This document shows, in pieces, positions 17,308-26,087 of a DNA stretch of 64,000 nt. Location of the stretch: positions 1,054,001 through 1,118,000 of the forward strand of contig NZ_SJPQ01000001.1 of the NCBI RefSeq assembly GCF_007859945.1, in the 5' to 3' direction. This DNA is from Pseudobythopirellula maris (GTDB taxonomy: Bacteria; Planctomycetota; Planctomycetia; Pirellulales; Lacipirellulaceae). The position numbers and the translations under genes are program-made. The notes under the pieces are model-generated. The model searched no databases and had not been told where the DNA came from. It saw nothing but the letters and a program-made list of their open reading frames with translations. The first letter of the stretch is position 1. The number at the start of each line of letters is the position of its first letter.

Positions 17308-18177
17308 ATGCCCCGCCCCGACGCCACCGCCCCCAATCGCGCAGCGGCCGACGCCGCCACACCCGACTCTCTCGCCCCGGCGGGCGGCGGCTGGCACTGC
17401 AGCCACCTCTATTACTCCTTCGACCGCGTGCTGCTCCCCTCGATGGACTCGGAGGAGCGTGACGCCGTGGCCGACTCGATTCTCGCTGTGCTCGATCCCG
17501 AGGCGCCCCACGCGCCCATGCGCATGCAGCTCTCGATCACCAGCGGCCACAAGGCCGACTTCGGCTTGATGCTGCTCGACCCCGACCCGCTGAAGATCGA
17601 CGCTCTGCACCAAAGGCTGATGGCCAGCCCGGCCGGCCAGGTGCTTCAGACCGGGTACTCGTTCGTCTCGGTCACCGAGATCTCGGAGTACGTGACCAGC
17701 GTGGAGGATTACGCCGCCCGGCTCGTGACCGAGGGGCTCGAAGAGGGGAGCGGGCCTTACGAAACCAAGGTGAAAGCCTACGCCGACCGGCTGGTGGCGA
17801 TGAACCACCAGCGTCTGACCCCGGACTTCCCCCCCTATCGGGCGGTTTGCTTCTACCCGATGAACAAGAAGCGTAAAACCGGTGAAAACTGGTTTGCGCT
17901 GCCCAAGGAGGAGCGAAACCGCATGATGAGCGAGCACGCTCGCAGCGGGATGGCGTTCGCCGGTCGGGTGAGCCAGCTGATTTCTGTCGGCCTTGGTTTG
18001 GATGATTGGGAGTGGGGAGTTACACTATGGGGTAAGAACCCCGAGTATTTGAAGGACATCGTGTACGCGATGCGGTTCGATGAGGCGAGCGCCCGCTACG
18101 CCGAATTTGGCCCTTTTTTAGTCGGCTACGTCTGCACCGCAGCGGAGCTGATCGACCATTGCCACGTGAGACGCTAA
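17308..18177 (+). CDS. hemQ: Coproheme decarboxylase (HemQ/ChdC, chlorite dismutase family)
   Basis: This 289-residue protein converts coproheme to heme b with hydrogen peroxide, the last step of the coproporphyrin-dependent heme pathway. Family landmarks are GGWHCSHLYYSFDR near the N-terminus, the heme-pocket segment FYPMNKKRKTGENWFALP, and GLDDWEWGVTLWGKNPEY followed by RFDEASARYAEFGPFLVGY. True chlorite dismutases have a different distal Arg context, so HemQ is preferred. The first ~25 residues are low-complexity and not conserved. The gene stands alone, with 111 bases after the response regulator. Confidence 0.93.
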   Translation: MPRPDATAPNRAAADAATPDSLAPAGGGWHCSHLYYSFDRVLLPSMDSEERDAVADSILAVLDPEAPHAPMRMQLSITSGHKADFGLMLLDPDPLKIDALHQRLMASPAGQVLQTGYSFVSVTEISEYVTSVEDYAARLVTEGLEEGSGPYETKVKAYADRLVAMNHQRLTPDFPPYRAVCFYPMNKKRKTGENWFALPKEERNRMMSEHARSGMAFAGRVSQLISVGLGLDDWEWGVTLWGKNPEYLKDIVYAMRFDEASARYAEFGPFLVGYVCTAAELIDHCHVRR

Positions 18178-18474
18178 TCGTTTGATCGATCCCCAGGACC
18201 GCCGGCTCGCCGGCCGCTCGTGGGGGGCATAGCGCTCCAATCTATCCGGCAATCTCTCGCGCCCCATCGGGCCCCATTCTGTGACGGCCCCGGTTATTTC
18301 CCCTAGGGGACGCAGCTTTGCGCGCCTGAAGAAATGGTCTGGAGCAATACCGCCATCGGTTCGATCGAACAGAAATAAGAAGGCGCCGCAAGGAAACGCG
18401 GCATGACGGACATCATTGATAGCACCACAACATGTTCCAACACCTGTTGAATTCACCTAGGACCAGCACTCGCC
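18178..18474. other. Intergenic region upstream of the haloperoxidase
   Basis: These 297 bases hold no credible gene. A GC-rich imperfect dyad (gccggctcgccggc) lies near the start. The promoter of the haloperoxidase gene presumably lies here, but no box pair stands out. Confidence 0.4.
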
Positions 18475-19863
18475 ATGAAGCTCCTCCGAATCGCAGCAGG
18501 CCGGGTCGCCGCTAAAGCTTTGCTGACGCTGGCCGTGGCCGCCCTCTCGGCGGGCGGCGCGGCGGCCGACGTGGTTCTCGACTGGAACCGCGTGGCGTCG
18601 GACGTTCTCGCCGCCAACGAGTCGCTCCAGAACCCGGGCGCCGCCTCGCGTTCGATGGCGATGATGAACCTCGCCATCTACGACGCCTTGGCCATGACCA
18701 AGCCGGGCGGCACGATGTTCTACGACTACGGCTCGGGCCACGACTCGCCCGCGCTCACCGCGTCGGACAAGGCCGCCGCCGCGCAGGCAGCCTACACGGT
18801 GCTCAGCTCGATTTACGGCGACCAGCAGACGTTGCTCGACGCGGGCCTGACGCAGAGCCTCTCGCACCTGCCCAACAACGCGGCCAAGCAGCATGGACTG
18901 GACCTGGGCACGATGATCGGCCAATCGATCATCGACCGCCGCGCGAACGATGGCTGGATGGGAGGCACATCGCAGTACCAGCCCACCAATGAGGTCGGCC
19001 ACTGGCAGCCCGACCCGCTGCACCCGGGCCAACAGGCCTGGGGCCCCGACTGGGGCGACGTCCAACTCTTCTCGCTCGGCTCGAACGCGCAGTTCATGCC
19101 GCCGCCGATGCCCGATCTCACCAGCCAAGAGTACGCCGACGCCTACAACGAGGTGAAGGACCTGGGGGCGGTCGACAGCCCCTCGCGGACGGCTGAGCAA
19201 ACCGAGATAGGGAACTTCTGGGCTTACGACCGGCTCGGCATGGGCACGCCGATGCGGCTGTTCAACGACGTGCTCCAAACCGTCGCCGTGCAAGAAGGCA
19301 ACACCGTCAAGGAGAACGCCGAGCTGTTCGCCAAGGCCACGGTGGCGATGGCAGACGCGGGCGTGGTGGCCTGGAACTCGAAATTCGAGCACGACTTCTG
19401 GCGCCCGGTGACCGGCATCCGCCAAGGCGACCTCGACGGCAACGACCTCACGGAGGGGGACGAAGACTGGACCCCTCTCGGCGCCCCCGGCGACAACGGC
19501 GACAACTTCACCCCGCCGTTCCCGACCTACCTCTCGGGCCACGCCACGTTCGGCGGCGCGCTGTTCGGCTCGCTGATCGAGTTCTACGACGAGGACGGCA
19601 TCACGTTCACGGTCGGCTCCGAGGAGCTGCCCGGCATCGAGCGCACGTTCGACTCCTTCACCGAAGCGATGGCCGAGAACGGCCGCAGCCGCGTTTACCT
19701 CGGCATCCACTGGAACTTCGACGACACGCTCGGCCAGCAGGCGGGCATGGCGATCGCTCAGAACATCATGTCGCGACCGTTCGTCTCCGCGGTCCCCGAG
19801 CCGGCAACCCTGCTGCTCGCGCTGCTTACGCTCGCCTCGCTAACGGGCAAGCGACGGCGGTAG
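18475..19863 (+). CDS. Secreted vanadium-dependent haloperoxidase/PAP2-type protein with PEP-CTERM tail
   Basis: This 462-residue protein has a Sec signal peptide (cleavage near AAA-DVVLDW). The active-site elements of the haloperoxidase/PAP2 superfamily appear in order: Lys and Arg in NSKFEHDFWRPVTGIR, the YLSGHATFGGA motif with catalytic His, and SRVYLGIHWNFDD with the second Arg and the vanadate-ligand His. The protein ends in VPEPATLLLALLTLASL plus basic residues, a PEP-CTERM exosortase sorting tail, so it is exported and processed at the envelope. Halogenation is the likely activity, but phosphatase activity cannot be ruled out by sequence reading. Confidence 0.9.
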   Translation: MKLLRIAAGRVAAKALLTLAVAALSAGGAAADVVLDWNRVASDVLAANESLQNPGAASRSMAMMNLAIYDALAMTKPGGTMFYDYGSGHDSPALTASDKAAAAQAAYTVLSSIYGDQQTLLDAGLTQSLSHLPNNAAKQHGLDLGTMIGQSIIDRRANDGWMGGTSQYQPTNEVGHWQPDPLHPGQQAWGPDWGDVQLFSLGSNAQFMPPPMPDLTSQEYADAYNEVKDLGAVDSPSRTAEQTEIGNFWAYDRLGMGTPMRLFNDVLQTVAVQEGNTVKENAELFAKATVAMADAGVVAWNSKFEHDFWRPVTGIRQGDLDGNDLTEGDEDWTPLGAPGDNGDNFTPPFPTYLSGHATFGGALFGSLIEFYDEDGITFTVGSEELPGIERTFDSFTEAMAENGRSRVYLGIHWNFDDTLGQQAGMAIAQNIMSRPFVSAVPEPATLLLALLTLASLTGKRRR

Positions 19864-19885
19864 CCATCGGTATTGGCAAAGAGGC

Positions 19886-19978
19886 AACCGCCAAGACGCC
19901 AAGTGCGCTTTGATCGTGCCGGCTGAAATTATGATTGCGTGAGACTTGATTGCGGGAAGCTTTGGCCGCTTGGCGGTT
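19886..19978. repeat. Intergenic inverted repeat, AACCGCCAAG outer word
   Basis: The left arm 19886-19903 (aaccgccaagacgccaag) pairs with the right arm 19960-19978 (ctttggccgcttggcggtt). The outer 10 bases are perfect and the rest degenerate. It lies between two convergent genes, and its right end abuts the stop codon of the minus-strand gene. It belongs to the same word family as the elements at 36993, 42403, 58429 and 59250, so it may be a repeat-derived bidirectional terminator. Confidence 0.8.
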
Positions 19979-21216
19979 CAGTTCCCCCCTGGCCTGGCAC
20001 CGGTCACCAGGTCGACCCACACCAGGCGGTGATCGGTGGCGGTGATCGCCTCGTCGCCAGCCTCGCCCGGCTCCGGCCAGAACACGCCCGCGCCGACCAC
20101 CTTGAACCGGCGCGACGGCAGCACGTAGTCGACACGCAGGTTGCCGTGGCCGTCGCCGCCGAAGTCGGCCGTGTCCTCGGCGGAGTCGCCGCGGTGGTCG
20201 CGGTTGAGTTCTTCCTGCCGGCGCGCGCTCTCGGCGGCCCCCTCGCTCCGTGGGACCAGCTCGGCGCTGACAGCCGGGTGCTTCAGCAACGGGTCCATCG
20301 CCCCCCGGATCCCGCCGCCGTCCAGCGGGTCGGCGTTCAGGTCGCCCGCCACGACGAAGTACGCGTGCTCGGCCAGCCCACCGAGCCGGCCACGGTCGTC
20401 GGCGATGTAGCCCGAGGCGAGCGGCGAGAGATAGTCGGCCAGCAGGCGGATCTCGTCCGCGTTGCGGCGCCCGTTGCGGTCCTCGGGGCCGTCGAACACC
20501 GGCGGCGTGGGGTGCGAGCAAACGAAGTGCATCGTTGCCCCGGGCGACAGCCGCACGACCACGTCCCACATGCTCTTAGACGGCAGCCGGTAGGCCCGCC
20601 ACTCCTCCTCGCTGTCGAACGGCTCGCCCGTGGTGGGGTCCATCGGCCGCCGCGCGTCGGGCATGGTGCGCCAGCGCAGCTTCTGGAACGTGCGGGTCGA
20701 CTCGTGCTCGATCGGCAACCGCGACAGCACCGCCATGCCGTACTGGCCCGGGTAGCGGCCGAAACCGTAGCAGTCGGCCGGCCCGTCCGTGCGACCGTCG
20801 TTGTCGAGGTCCGCGCCGGTCGGCTCGCCGGTGTTCGTGGGGGCGACGAACCGGTGCGGGTAGGCGATCGGATCGAGCCCGGCCTGCGAACGCCCCAGGT
20901 AGTTCTCCAAGAACTTTGCGAGCGGTTTGCCCTCGGGGTCGTGATCGAACTCGTTGAGCAAGATCACATCGGGCCGCACGCGCTGGATCACCTCGGCGAG
21001 CTTCTTGCCGCGCTCGTCGTCGGGCGTCGAGAAGTCCGCGGCCAGTTGGCCGTGGCTCTGTCGGTAGCAGGAGACGTTGTAGGTCGCCACGCGCAGAGAG
21101 GCTTCATCCGGCTTGGCCGGGGTCTGAGCCAACAGGCTGCTGGCCGAGAGCTGAATCGCGGCGAGCAGACAAAGGCCCCGAATCGGGCTCGTCTCGTTCA
21201 TCTTGCGAGGGGGCAT
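19978..21216 (-). CDS. Secreted endonuclease/exonuclease/phosphatase family protein
   Basis: This 412-residue protein has an N-terminal signal peptide (GLCLLAAIQLSASSLLAQ). It carries the EEP fold motifs: LRVATYNVSCY, the metal-binding Glu in ILLNEFD, VVAGDLNADP with catalytic Asp/Asn, and the terminal TATDHRLVW with the catalytic Asp-His pair. These Mg-dependent enzymes cleave nucleic acid or phosphodiester bonds. Export suggests extracellular nuclease or phosphodiesterase activity, perhaps for phosphate scavenging. The start is the ATG at 21216; 21201 is also possible. It is convergent with the haloperoxidase gene and divergent from upp. Confidence 0.87.
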   Translation of the reverse strand: MPPRKMNETSPIRGLCLLAAIQLSASSLLAQTPAKPDEASLRVATYNVSCYRQSHGQLAADFSTPDDERGKKLAEVIQRVRPDVILLNEFDHDPEGKPLAKFLENYLGRSQAGLDPIAYPHRFVAPTNTGEPTGADLDNDGRTDGPADCYGFGRYPGQYGMAVLSRLPIEHESTRTFQKLRWRTMPDARRPMDPTTGEPFDSEEEWRAYRLPSKSMWDVVVRLSPGATMHFVCSHPTPPVFDGPEDRNGRRNADEIRLLADYLSPLASGYIADDRGRLGGLAEHAYFVVAGDLNADPLDGGGIRGAMDPLLKHPAVSAELVPRSEGAAESARRQEELNRDHRGDSAEDTADFGGDGHGNLRVDYVLPSRRFKVVGAGVFWPEPGEAGDEAITATDHRLVWVDLVTGARPGGN

Positions 21217-21578
21217 CTTTTTCAGAGCCTCTCCGGTGAGGGTTGGTGGGAACCAGCAATCGGACCCCGGTGTGTGGCAATCCGCCCGCATTGTAGCGAC
21301 TGGGCGCGGCTCCACGCCCAGCCGGGCGTGCGCCGGGGGCGCCGTTTTCCGCGTGCTGCTTTCAATCCGCTGGCGCCCTCATTACGATGGCGAGGCGTGC
21401 CGCGGCCCCGCCTTGTTTTTTTAAGGCCCCGCCCCCCGTGATACGGTCGCGTGCCGCTGACCGGCGGCCCCCGTCGGGTGGCGCGCCTCGGCTTGCCGAC
21501 GCGACCCGCCTACCCACGACGCCCCCCGCAGTGGCGGGCGCGAATAAACGACCTCACCGAACCGGAGTGGAGGGCATC
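21217..21578. other. Divergent intergenic region between the nuclease gene and upp
   Basis: In 362 GC-rich bases I see no gene. A run of seven T at 21417-21423 sits between two copies of ggccccgcc. Promoters for both flanking genes should lie here but are not obvious. Confidence 0.4.
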
Positions 21579-22223
21579 TTGCCAGGCGTCTTCGAAGTCG
21601 ACCACCCGCTGATCGCCTGCCACCTCAGCCGGCTCAGAGACAAATCCACCTCGCCCGAGGAGTTTCGAGCCCTCGTGCGGCGCCTCGCCACGCTGCTCGC
21701 CTACGAGGCGACCCAAGACCTCGACACCGTCGAGACGAGCGTCGAGACCCCGCTCACCACAACCCCCGGCTCCAAGCTCGCCCCACGCATCGGCTTGGTG
21801 CCGATCCTGCGTGCCGGTTTGGGCATGGTCGATCCGGTGCTCGACCTGATCCCCACCGCCGAGGTGTGGCACCTCGGCCTGTACCGCGACGAGGAGACCG
21901 CCCAGCCGGTCGAGTACTACAGCAAGCTGCCGCCGCAGCGGCCGGTCGATGTGGCGCTCGTGGTCGACCCGATGCTGGCGACCGGCGGTTCGGTGATGGC
22001 GGCGCTCGACACCCTCAAGCAATGGGGCGTCGGCCAGGTGAAGATCCTCTCGATCATCGCCTCGGAAGAGGGGATCAAGAACGTCGAGGCCCAGTTGCAA
22101 GACAACCAGTTCCCCAACGCCCAGGTCTACGTCTGCAAGATCGACCCGGTGCTGAACGACCAGAAGTTCATCGTCCCCGGTCTTGGCGACGCCGGCGACC
22201 GCATTTTTCATACGACGGGCTGA
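21579..22223 (+). CDS. upp: Uracil phosphoribosyltransferase
   Basis: This enzyme converts uracil and PRPP to UMP in pyrimidine salvage. The TTG at 21579, preceded by a GGAGTGGAGGG ribosome-binding stretch, gives 214 residues, the usual size for this enzyme; the open frame further upstream is unrelated low-complexity sequence. Landmarks are PILRAGLGMVD, the PRPP loop VVDPMLATGGSV, and the C-terminal uracil-binding PGLGDAGDRIFHT. The nucleoside transporter and hpt follow, so these genes form a nucleobase salvage group. Confidence 0.94.
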   Translation: MPGVFEVDHPLIACHLSRLRDKSTSPEEFRALVRRLATLLAYEATQDLDTVETSVETPLTTTPGSKLAPRIGLVPILRAGLGMVDPVLDLIPTAEVWHLGLYRDEETAQPVEYYSKLPPQRPVDVALVVDPMLATGGSVMAALDTLKQWGVGQVKILSIIASEEGIKNVEAQLQDNQFPNAQVYVCKIDPVLNDQKFIVPGLGDAGDRIFHTTG

Positions 22224-22239
22224 CGCCCGCCAAGCTGTC

Positions 22240-22313
22240 AGCACTCAGCGATCAGCTGTCAGCCCTTCCCTTCCTCTGCAAAGCTGACCGCTGACAGCTA
22301 ACAGCTGAGTGCT
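22240..22313. repeat. Large intergenic hairpin between upp and nupC
   Basis: The 24-base arms 22240-22263 (starting agcactcagc) and 22290-22313 are inverted with 21 matches and a 26-base loop. Sub-words of the ctgtcagc type recur inside the arms and near 23595. It ends 5 bases before the nupC start, so its RNA form would sit against the ribosome-binding site. Confidence 0.85.
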
Positions 22314-22318
22314 CGCCC

Positions 22319-23566
22319 ATGGAACGCCTGATAAGCCTTTTCGGCCTCTTCGTGATGATCGGCCTCGCTTGGCTGATGAGTTCGCACAAGGGGCGTGTGA
22401 ACTGGCGGATCGTTGGGGGCGGGCTCGCGCTGCAGTTCCTGTTCGCCTGGTTCGTGATGCGCACGCCGTGGGGCGCCCAGTTGTTCGAGACCGCCGACGA
22501 CGCCTTCATGGCGCTCTTGGGATGCAGCGACGCCGGCTGCGAGTTGGTCTTCGGCTCTGACTTCCGCGAGCACTTCCTGGCTTTCAAGGTGCTGCCGACC
22601 ATCATCTTCTTCTCGGCCTTCATGTCGATCTTCTACCACCTAGGCGTCATGCAGTGGGTCGTCGGCCAGTTCGCCTGGATCATGCAGAGGACGCTCGGCA
22701 CCTCGGGCGCCGAGACCCTGTCGGCCGCCGCCAACGTGTTCGTCGGCCAGACCGAGGCGCCGCTCGTGATCCGGCCCTACATCGCCTCGATGACCATGAG
22801 CGAGCTGAACGCCGTGATGGTCGGCGGCTTCGCCACGATCGCCGGCGGCGTGCTGGCCGCCTACGCCGACATGGGCATTGCGGCCAAGGACCTGCTCGCC
22901 GCGTCGGTCATCTCGGCGCCCGCCGCGCTGCTCGTCGCCAAGGTCATGCAGCCCGAGGTCGAAGAGCCCAAAACCCTCGGCAAGGTCGCCATCAAGGTCG
23001 AGAGCGAGAGCGTCAACGTGCTCGACGCCGTGGCGGCCGGAACGACCGGCGGGCTGAAGCTCGCGCTCAACGTGGGCGCCATGCTGCTCGTGTTCACCGC
23101 CCTGATCGCCGTAGCCAACGGCCTGTTGGGCTGGAGCGGCGGCGTGCTGCACGGAGCGGGCATCGTCCCCGGCGAAGCCCCCCCCGTATGGACCCTGGAA
23201 AAACTTTTCGGCTACGGCTTCGCACCGCTGGCGTGGATCATGGGGATCGAGTGGAAGGACTGCATGGCCGCCGGCGAGCTGCTGGGCGTCAAATGGTTCG
23301 CCACCGAGTTTATCGCCTACCAGCGCCTCGGCGAGTGGGTTGCCGGCGCCGAGGGATCACCCGAACTCAGCCCACGCAGCATCACGATCCTGACCTACGC
23401 CCTTTGCGGTTTCGCGAATTTTGCCTCGATCGGCATCCAGCTCGGCGGCATCGGCGGCATCGCCCCCGAGCGCCGCGGCGACTTGGCGAAATTGGGCCTG
23501 CGGGCGATGATAGGGGGCAGCCTGGCGGCGTTCATGACCGCGTGCGTGGCCGGCGTACTGCTCTAG
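22319..23566 (+). CDS. nupC: Concentrative nucleoside transporter (CNT/NupC family)
   Basis: This 415-residue inner-membrane protein has about ten hydrophobic segments and CNT-family motifs: VFVGQTEAPLVIRPY (nucleoside- and cation-binding hairpin), ATIAGGVLAAYADMG, ATEFIAYQRL, and YALCGFANFASIGIQLGGIG near the end. CNT proteins import nucleosides with sodium or protons. It is flanked by upp and hpt, which handle the resulting bases. Start ATG at 22319, 5 bases after a large hairpin that may modulate translation. Confidence 0.93.
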   Translation: MERLISLFGLFVMIGLAWLMSSHKGRVNWRIVGGGLALQFLFAWFVMRTPWGAQLFETADDAFMALLGCSDAGCELVFGSDFREHFLAFKVLPTIIFFSAFMSIFYHLGVMQWVVGQFAWIMQRTLGTSGAETLSAAANVFVGQTEAPLVIRPYIASMTMSELNAVMVGGFATIAGGVLAAYADMGIAAKDLLAASVISAPAALLVAKVMQPEVEEPKTLGKVAIKVESESVNVLDAVAAGTTGGLKLALNVGAMLLVFTALIAVANGLLGWSGGVLHGAGIVPGEAPPVWTLEKLFGYGFAPLAWIMGIEWKDCMAAGELLGVKWFATEFIAYQRLGEWVAGAEGSPELSPRSITILTYALCGFANFASIGIQLGGIGGIAPERRGDLAKLGLRAMIGGSLAAFMTACVAGVLL

Positions 23567-23610
23567 ATATTCTGCGTAAACGATTGAACAGCTCAGCTGA
23601 CAGATGCTCC

Positions 23611-23632
23611 GTTCCCCCTTGTGGGGAGGGGA
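23611..23632. repeat. Short GC hairpin upstream of hpt
   Basis: The bases gttccccctt followed by gtggggaggg can fold into a 4-5 bp stem. A similar word (ccctcccactgtgggggagg) occurs at 57781. It lies in the 143-base gap between nupC and hpt. Confidence 0.4.
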
Positions 23633-23709
23633 GATACTTTGACGATCCCTATTCGTTGCGTCATCCCGACTTTGCTTTCAACTACCGAACAACGACCACG
23701 GCGGGCGAC

Positions 23710-24267
23710 ATGAAGATCCTTTACAGCGAACAAGACCTCAAGCAGGGCGTCGCCCGTGTGGCCGACGAGATCGCCGGCACGTACAACGGCGGTCCGCTGA
23801 CGATCGTCAGCGTGCTCACGGGCAGCTTGGTGGTGGTCTCTGACCTGATCCGCATGATCGACTTGCCGATCCGCGTCGGCGTGATCGAGGCCTCCAGTTA
23901 CGCCGGCGCCACGACCACCCGCGGCGAGCTCACGGTGAACGCCGAGCTGATGCTCGACATCGCCGGCCGCGACGTGCTCTTGGTGGACGACATCTTCGAC
24001 ACCGGCCACACGCTGGTCAAAGTGATGGACAAGATGCGCGAGTTCAATCCCAAGTCGCTCCGCTCGGCGGTGCTGCTCCGCAAGCACGGCCGCCAAGAGG
24101 TCGAGCAGCAGCCCGACTTCGTGGCGTTCGACATCCCGGACGAGTTCGTCGTCGGCTACGGCCTCGACTACGACGACCTGTACCGCAACCTCCCCTACCT
24201 GGCGGCGATGGAGTCGGAAGACCTCGAGCGCCACAAGGAGCTCGTAGCGCACGCCCACCAGGCGTGA
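23710..24267 (+). CDS. hpt: Hypoxanthine(-guanine) phosphoribosyltransferase
   Basis: This 185-residue purine salvage enzyme joins hypoxanthine or guanine to PRPP, forming IMP or GMP. The PRPP-binding motif is VLLVDDIFDTGHT (residues ~89-101), preceded by VSVLTGSLVVVSDL. The substrate-closing region is FVVGYGLDYDDLYRNLPY. The ATG at 23710 gives the standard family length. It is the third gene of the upp-nupC-hpt salvage cluster. Confidence 0.94.
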   Translation: MKILYSEQDLKQGVARVADEIAGTYNGGPLTIVSVLTGSLVVVSDLIRMIDLPIRVGVIEASSYAGATTTRGELTVNAELMLDIAGRDVLLVDDIFDTGHTLVKVMDKMREFNPKSLRSAVLLRKHGRQEVEQQPDFVAFDIPDEFVVGYGLDYDDLYRNLPYLAAMESEDLERHKELVAHAHQA

Positions 24268-24331
24268 GCGGCGAGCCGGCGACGTAAGTCGCCGGATTCT
24301 CAGCGCCATATCAACGAGCCAGGCCGCCCCA

Positions 24332-25471
24332 ATGATTCGCCTCGATTCGCTGCGTCGTGGTTGTGTGCTCGCGGCGGCGCTGTTCGCGCTCGCCCCTGTC
24401 GCCGCCGCCGGCCCCTACTCCGACTTGATCGTGTTCGGTGACAGTCTCTCGGACGTCGGCAACACCGCCTACTGGACGGCGGGCGTGTTCCCCGGCGCCG
24501 ACTACTACCAAGGCCGCTTCAGCAACGGGCCGGTCTATTCGGAGCATCTCTCCGCGGGGCTCGGCCTCGGCGTTCTCACCCGCGACGGCGTGGGGGGCGA
24601 CGACTTCGCCTACGGCGGAGCCGAGACCGACGGCCCCGGCGGGTTCAGCGGGTTGTTTCTCAACTCGCTCGTCGAGCAGGTCGACGCCTATCTCGATCGG
24701 CTCGGCGGCTCGGAGGCCGATCCCAACGCGTTGTTCGTCGTCTTTATCGGCGCCAACGATTTGCTCGGCGGCCAGACCAACGTCGCCACGCCGGCCGGAG
24801 TGGTGCAATCGCAGATCGAGCGGCTCGTCGGCGTCGGCGCCCGGCAGTTGCTCGGCATCAACCTCCCGCTGCTCGGTCTGACGCCCGACTACCTGGGAGG
24901 CTCGTCGGCCGCGGCGATCTCGGCCACCACACGTGACTACAACAACGCCCTCAGCGGCGTGTACGACACGATCGAGACGGCCCACACGGGCGTGACCTTC
25001 CACCGGCTCGACCTCGCACAGACCTTCAGCGAGATGATCGACCAAGCCGCGTCACTCGGCTTTACCAACACGACCGACAAGGGGCAGCAGGCGGCCGGCG
25101 GCGACCTCGACGGCGCGCCCGGCTACGTCTTCTGGGACGGCGTGCACCCCACGCGCGAAGCGCACGCCCTGCTCGGCGAGGCGGCCCTGCGGGCGGTGCT
25201 CCCCGCGGGCGACTACAACCGCAACGGCGAGGTCGACCAGGGCGACTACGCCGTGTGGCGTGACTCGTACGGCGCCCGGTTCGACGCCTCGCTAGGTCTG
25301 ACGACGGGCCTGCAAGCGGACGGCAACGGCGACGGCCGCGTCGACGCCGCCGACTTCACCGTTTGGCGCGACGCCTGGCAAGCGGCCTCGGCGGCCATCC
25401 CCGAACCGGCCACGGGCGCCGCTCTCACGGCCTTGCTCTTCGGCTACGTCTGCGGGCGTCGCCGCTCGTAG
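24332..25471 (+). CDS. Secreted GDSL/SGNH esterase with dockerin-like repeats and PEP-CTERM tail
   Basis: This 379-residue protein begins with a signal peptide. It has the SGNH hydrolase blocks: IVFGDSLSDVGNT (catalytic Ser), IGANDLL, and FWDGVHPTREAH (catalytic Asp and His). Two calcium-loop repeats follow (GDYNRNGEVDQGDYAVWRDS and DGNGDGRVDAADFTVWRDAW), typical of dockerin-like modules in this bacterial group. The C-terminus AIPEPATGAALTALLFGYV plus Arg-rich end is a PEP-CTERM tail. It is likely an exported lipase or carbohydrate esterase displayed at the envelope. Confidence 0.92.
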   Translation: MIRLDSLRRGCVLAAALFALAPVAAAGPYSDLIVFGDSLSDVGNTAYWTAGVFPGADYYQGRFSNGPVYSEHLSAGLGLGVLTRDGVGGDDFAYGGAETDGPGGFSGLFLNSLVEQVDAYLDRLGGSEADPNALFVVFIGANDLLGGQTNVATPAGVVQSQIERLVGVGARQLLGINLPLLGLTPDYLGGSSAAAISATTRDYNNALSGVYDTIETAHTGVTFHRLDLAQTFSEMIDQAASLGFTNTTDKGQQAAGGDLDGAPGYVFWDGVHPTREAHALLGEAALRAVLPAGDYNRNGEVDQGDYAVWRDSYGARFDASLGLTTGLQADGNGDGRVDAADFTVWRDAWQAASAAIPEPATGAALTALLFGYVCGRRRS

Positions 25472-25606
25472 GCCACCGTACTCGGCCGACGCGGGCGTGA
25501 TCTCGGGCGATGGTGAAATTTCTGGTCACGACGGGGCGAGCTCCTAAGGTATGTCTGTCGCCACGCGGGCGACGCACCCCTTGCACCCAACCCAAGGAGC
25601 CCCGCC

Positions 25607-25819
25607 ATGCCCTCCAACGACCACACCACCAACTGGCCCGAATTGGCCATCGGCCTGTACGACCGGCTGACCGGCCGCGGCGCCGAGATCGCCTACGAGT
25701 TCGACGACATGGACCTCAAGATCCCCAGCGGTGTGGGCGACAACGCCGAGCACGCCCACTGGAACCTGAGTGGGACGATCAAGGTTCGGACCAAGGACAA
25801 CGCAACAGCCCCAAACTGA
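25607..25819 (+). CDS. Small conserved-looking hypothetical protein (70 aa)
   Basis: This short acidic protein has no signal peptide or membrane segment. Its most ordered part reads IGLYDRLTGRGAEIAYEFDD, followed by a beta-rich segment (LSGTIKVRTKDN). A ribosome-binding-like AAGGAG precedes the ATG at 25607. I believe similar small proteins occur in other planctomycetes, but I cannot check. No function is assigned. An 8-bp-stem hairpin downstream (25875-25895) may be its terminator. Confidence 0.65.
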   Translation: MPSNDHTTNWPELAIGLYDRLTGRGAEIAYEFDDMDLKIPSGVGDNAEHAHWNLSGTIKVRTKDNATAPN

Positions 25820-25874
25820 CGCTCGCCGGCCGTCTTCAGGGGACCCTCGACGGCCGGCCTATCCGGATCGAAGC

Positions 25875-25895
25875 AGGCGGACAAACCGTCCGCCT
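25875..25895. terminator. Candidate hairpin downstream of the 70-aa gene
   Basis: The 8-bp perfect stem aggcggac/gtccgcct has a 5-base loop and no clear T tract after it. It is a weak terminator candidate in the 268-base gap before the SDR gene. Confidence 0.4.
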
Positions 25896-26087
25896 TCACT
25901 TCCGGTCCGTTCGATCCGCGTGGTATGCTCGCAGCGCCCTGCGGCGCCTTTGGGCGTTGGCCGATCCGGCGGTCCGATCCAGCGGTTTGGCGTTCGAGTT
26001 CGGCGTGGGGGATAAGATGGTATTCCAGGTTTTCCCAGAACCGCATTGGGCCCTGGTTCCTTTCTTGCGAACTCCCGGCGCGACGCC

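Noticed and set aside
18178-18474. Possible riboswitch (cyclic-di-GMP-like ggacgcag segment) upstream of the haloperoxidase
   Set aside because: The remaining conserved positions of known classes could not be found; a single short match is not enough.
19939-21441. A 500-residue plus-strand frame opposite the secreted EEP-family gene
   Set aside because: The minus strand has a signal peptide and all EEP catalytic motifs; the plus-strand frame has none.
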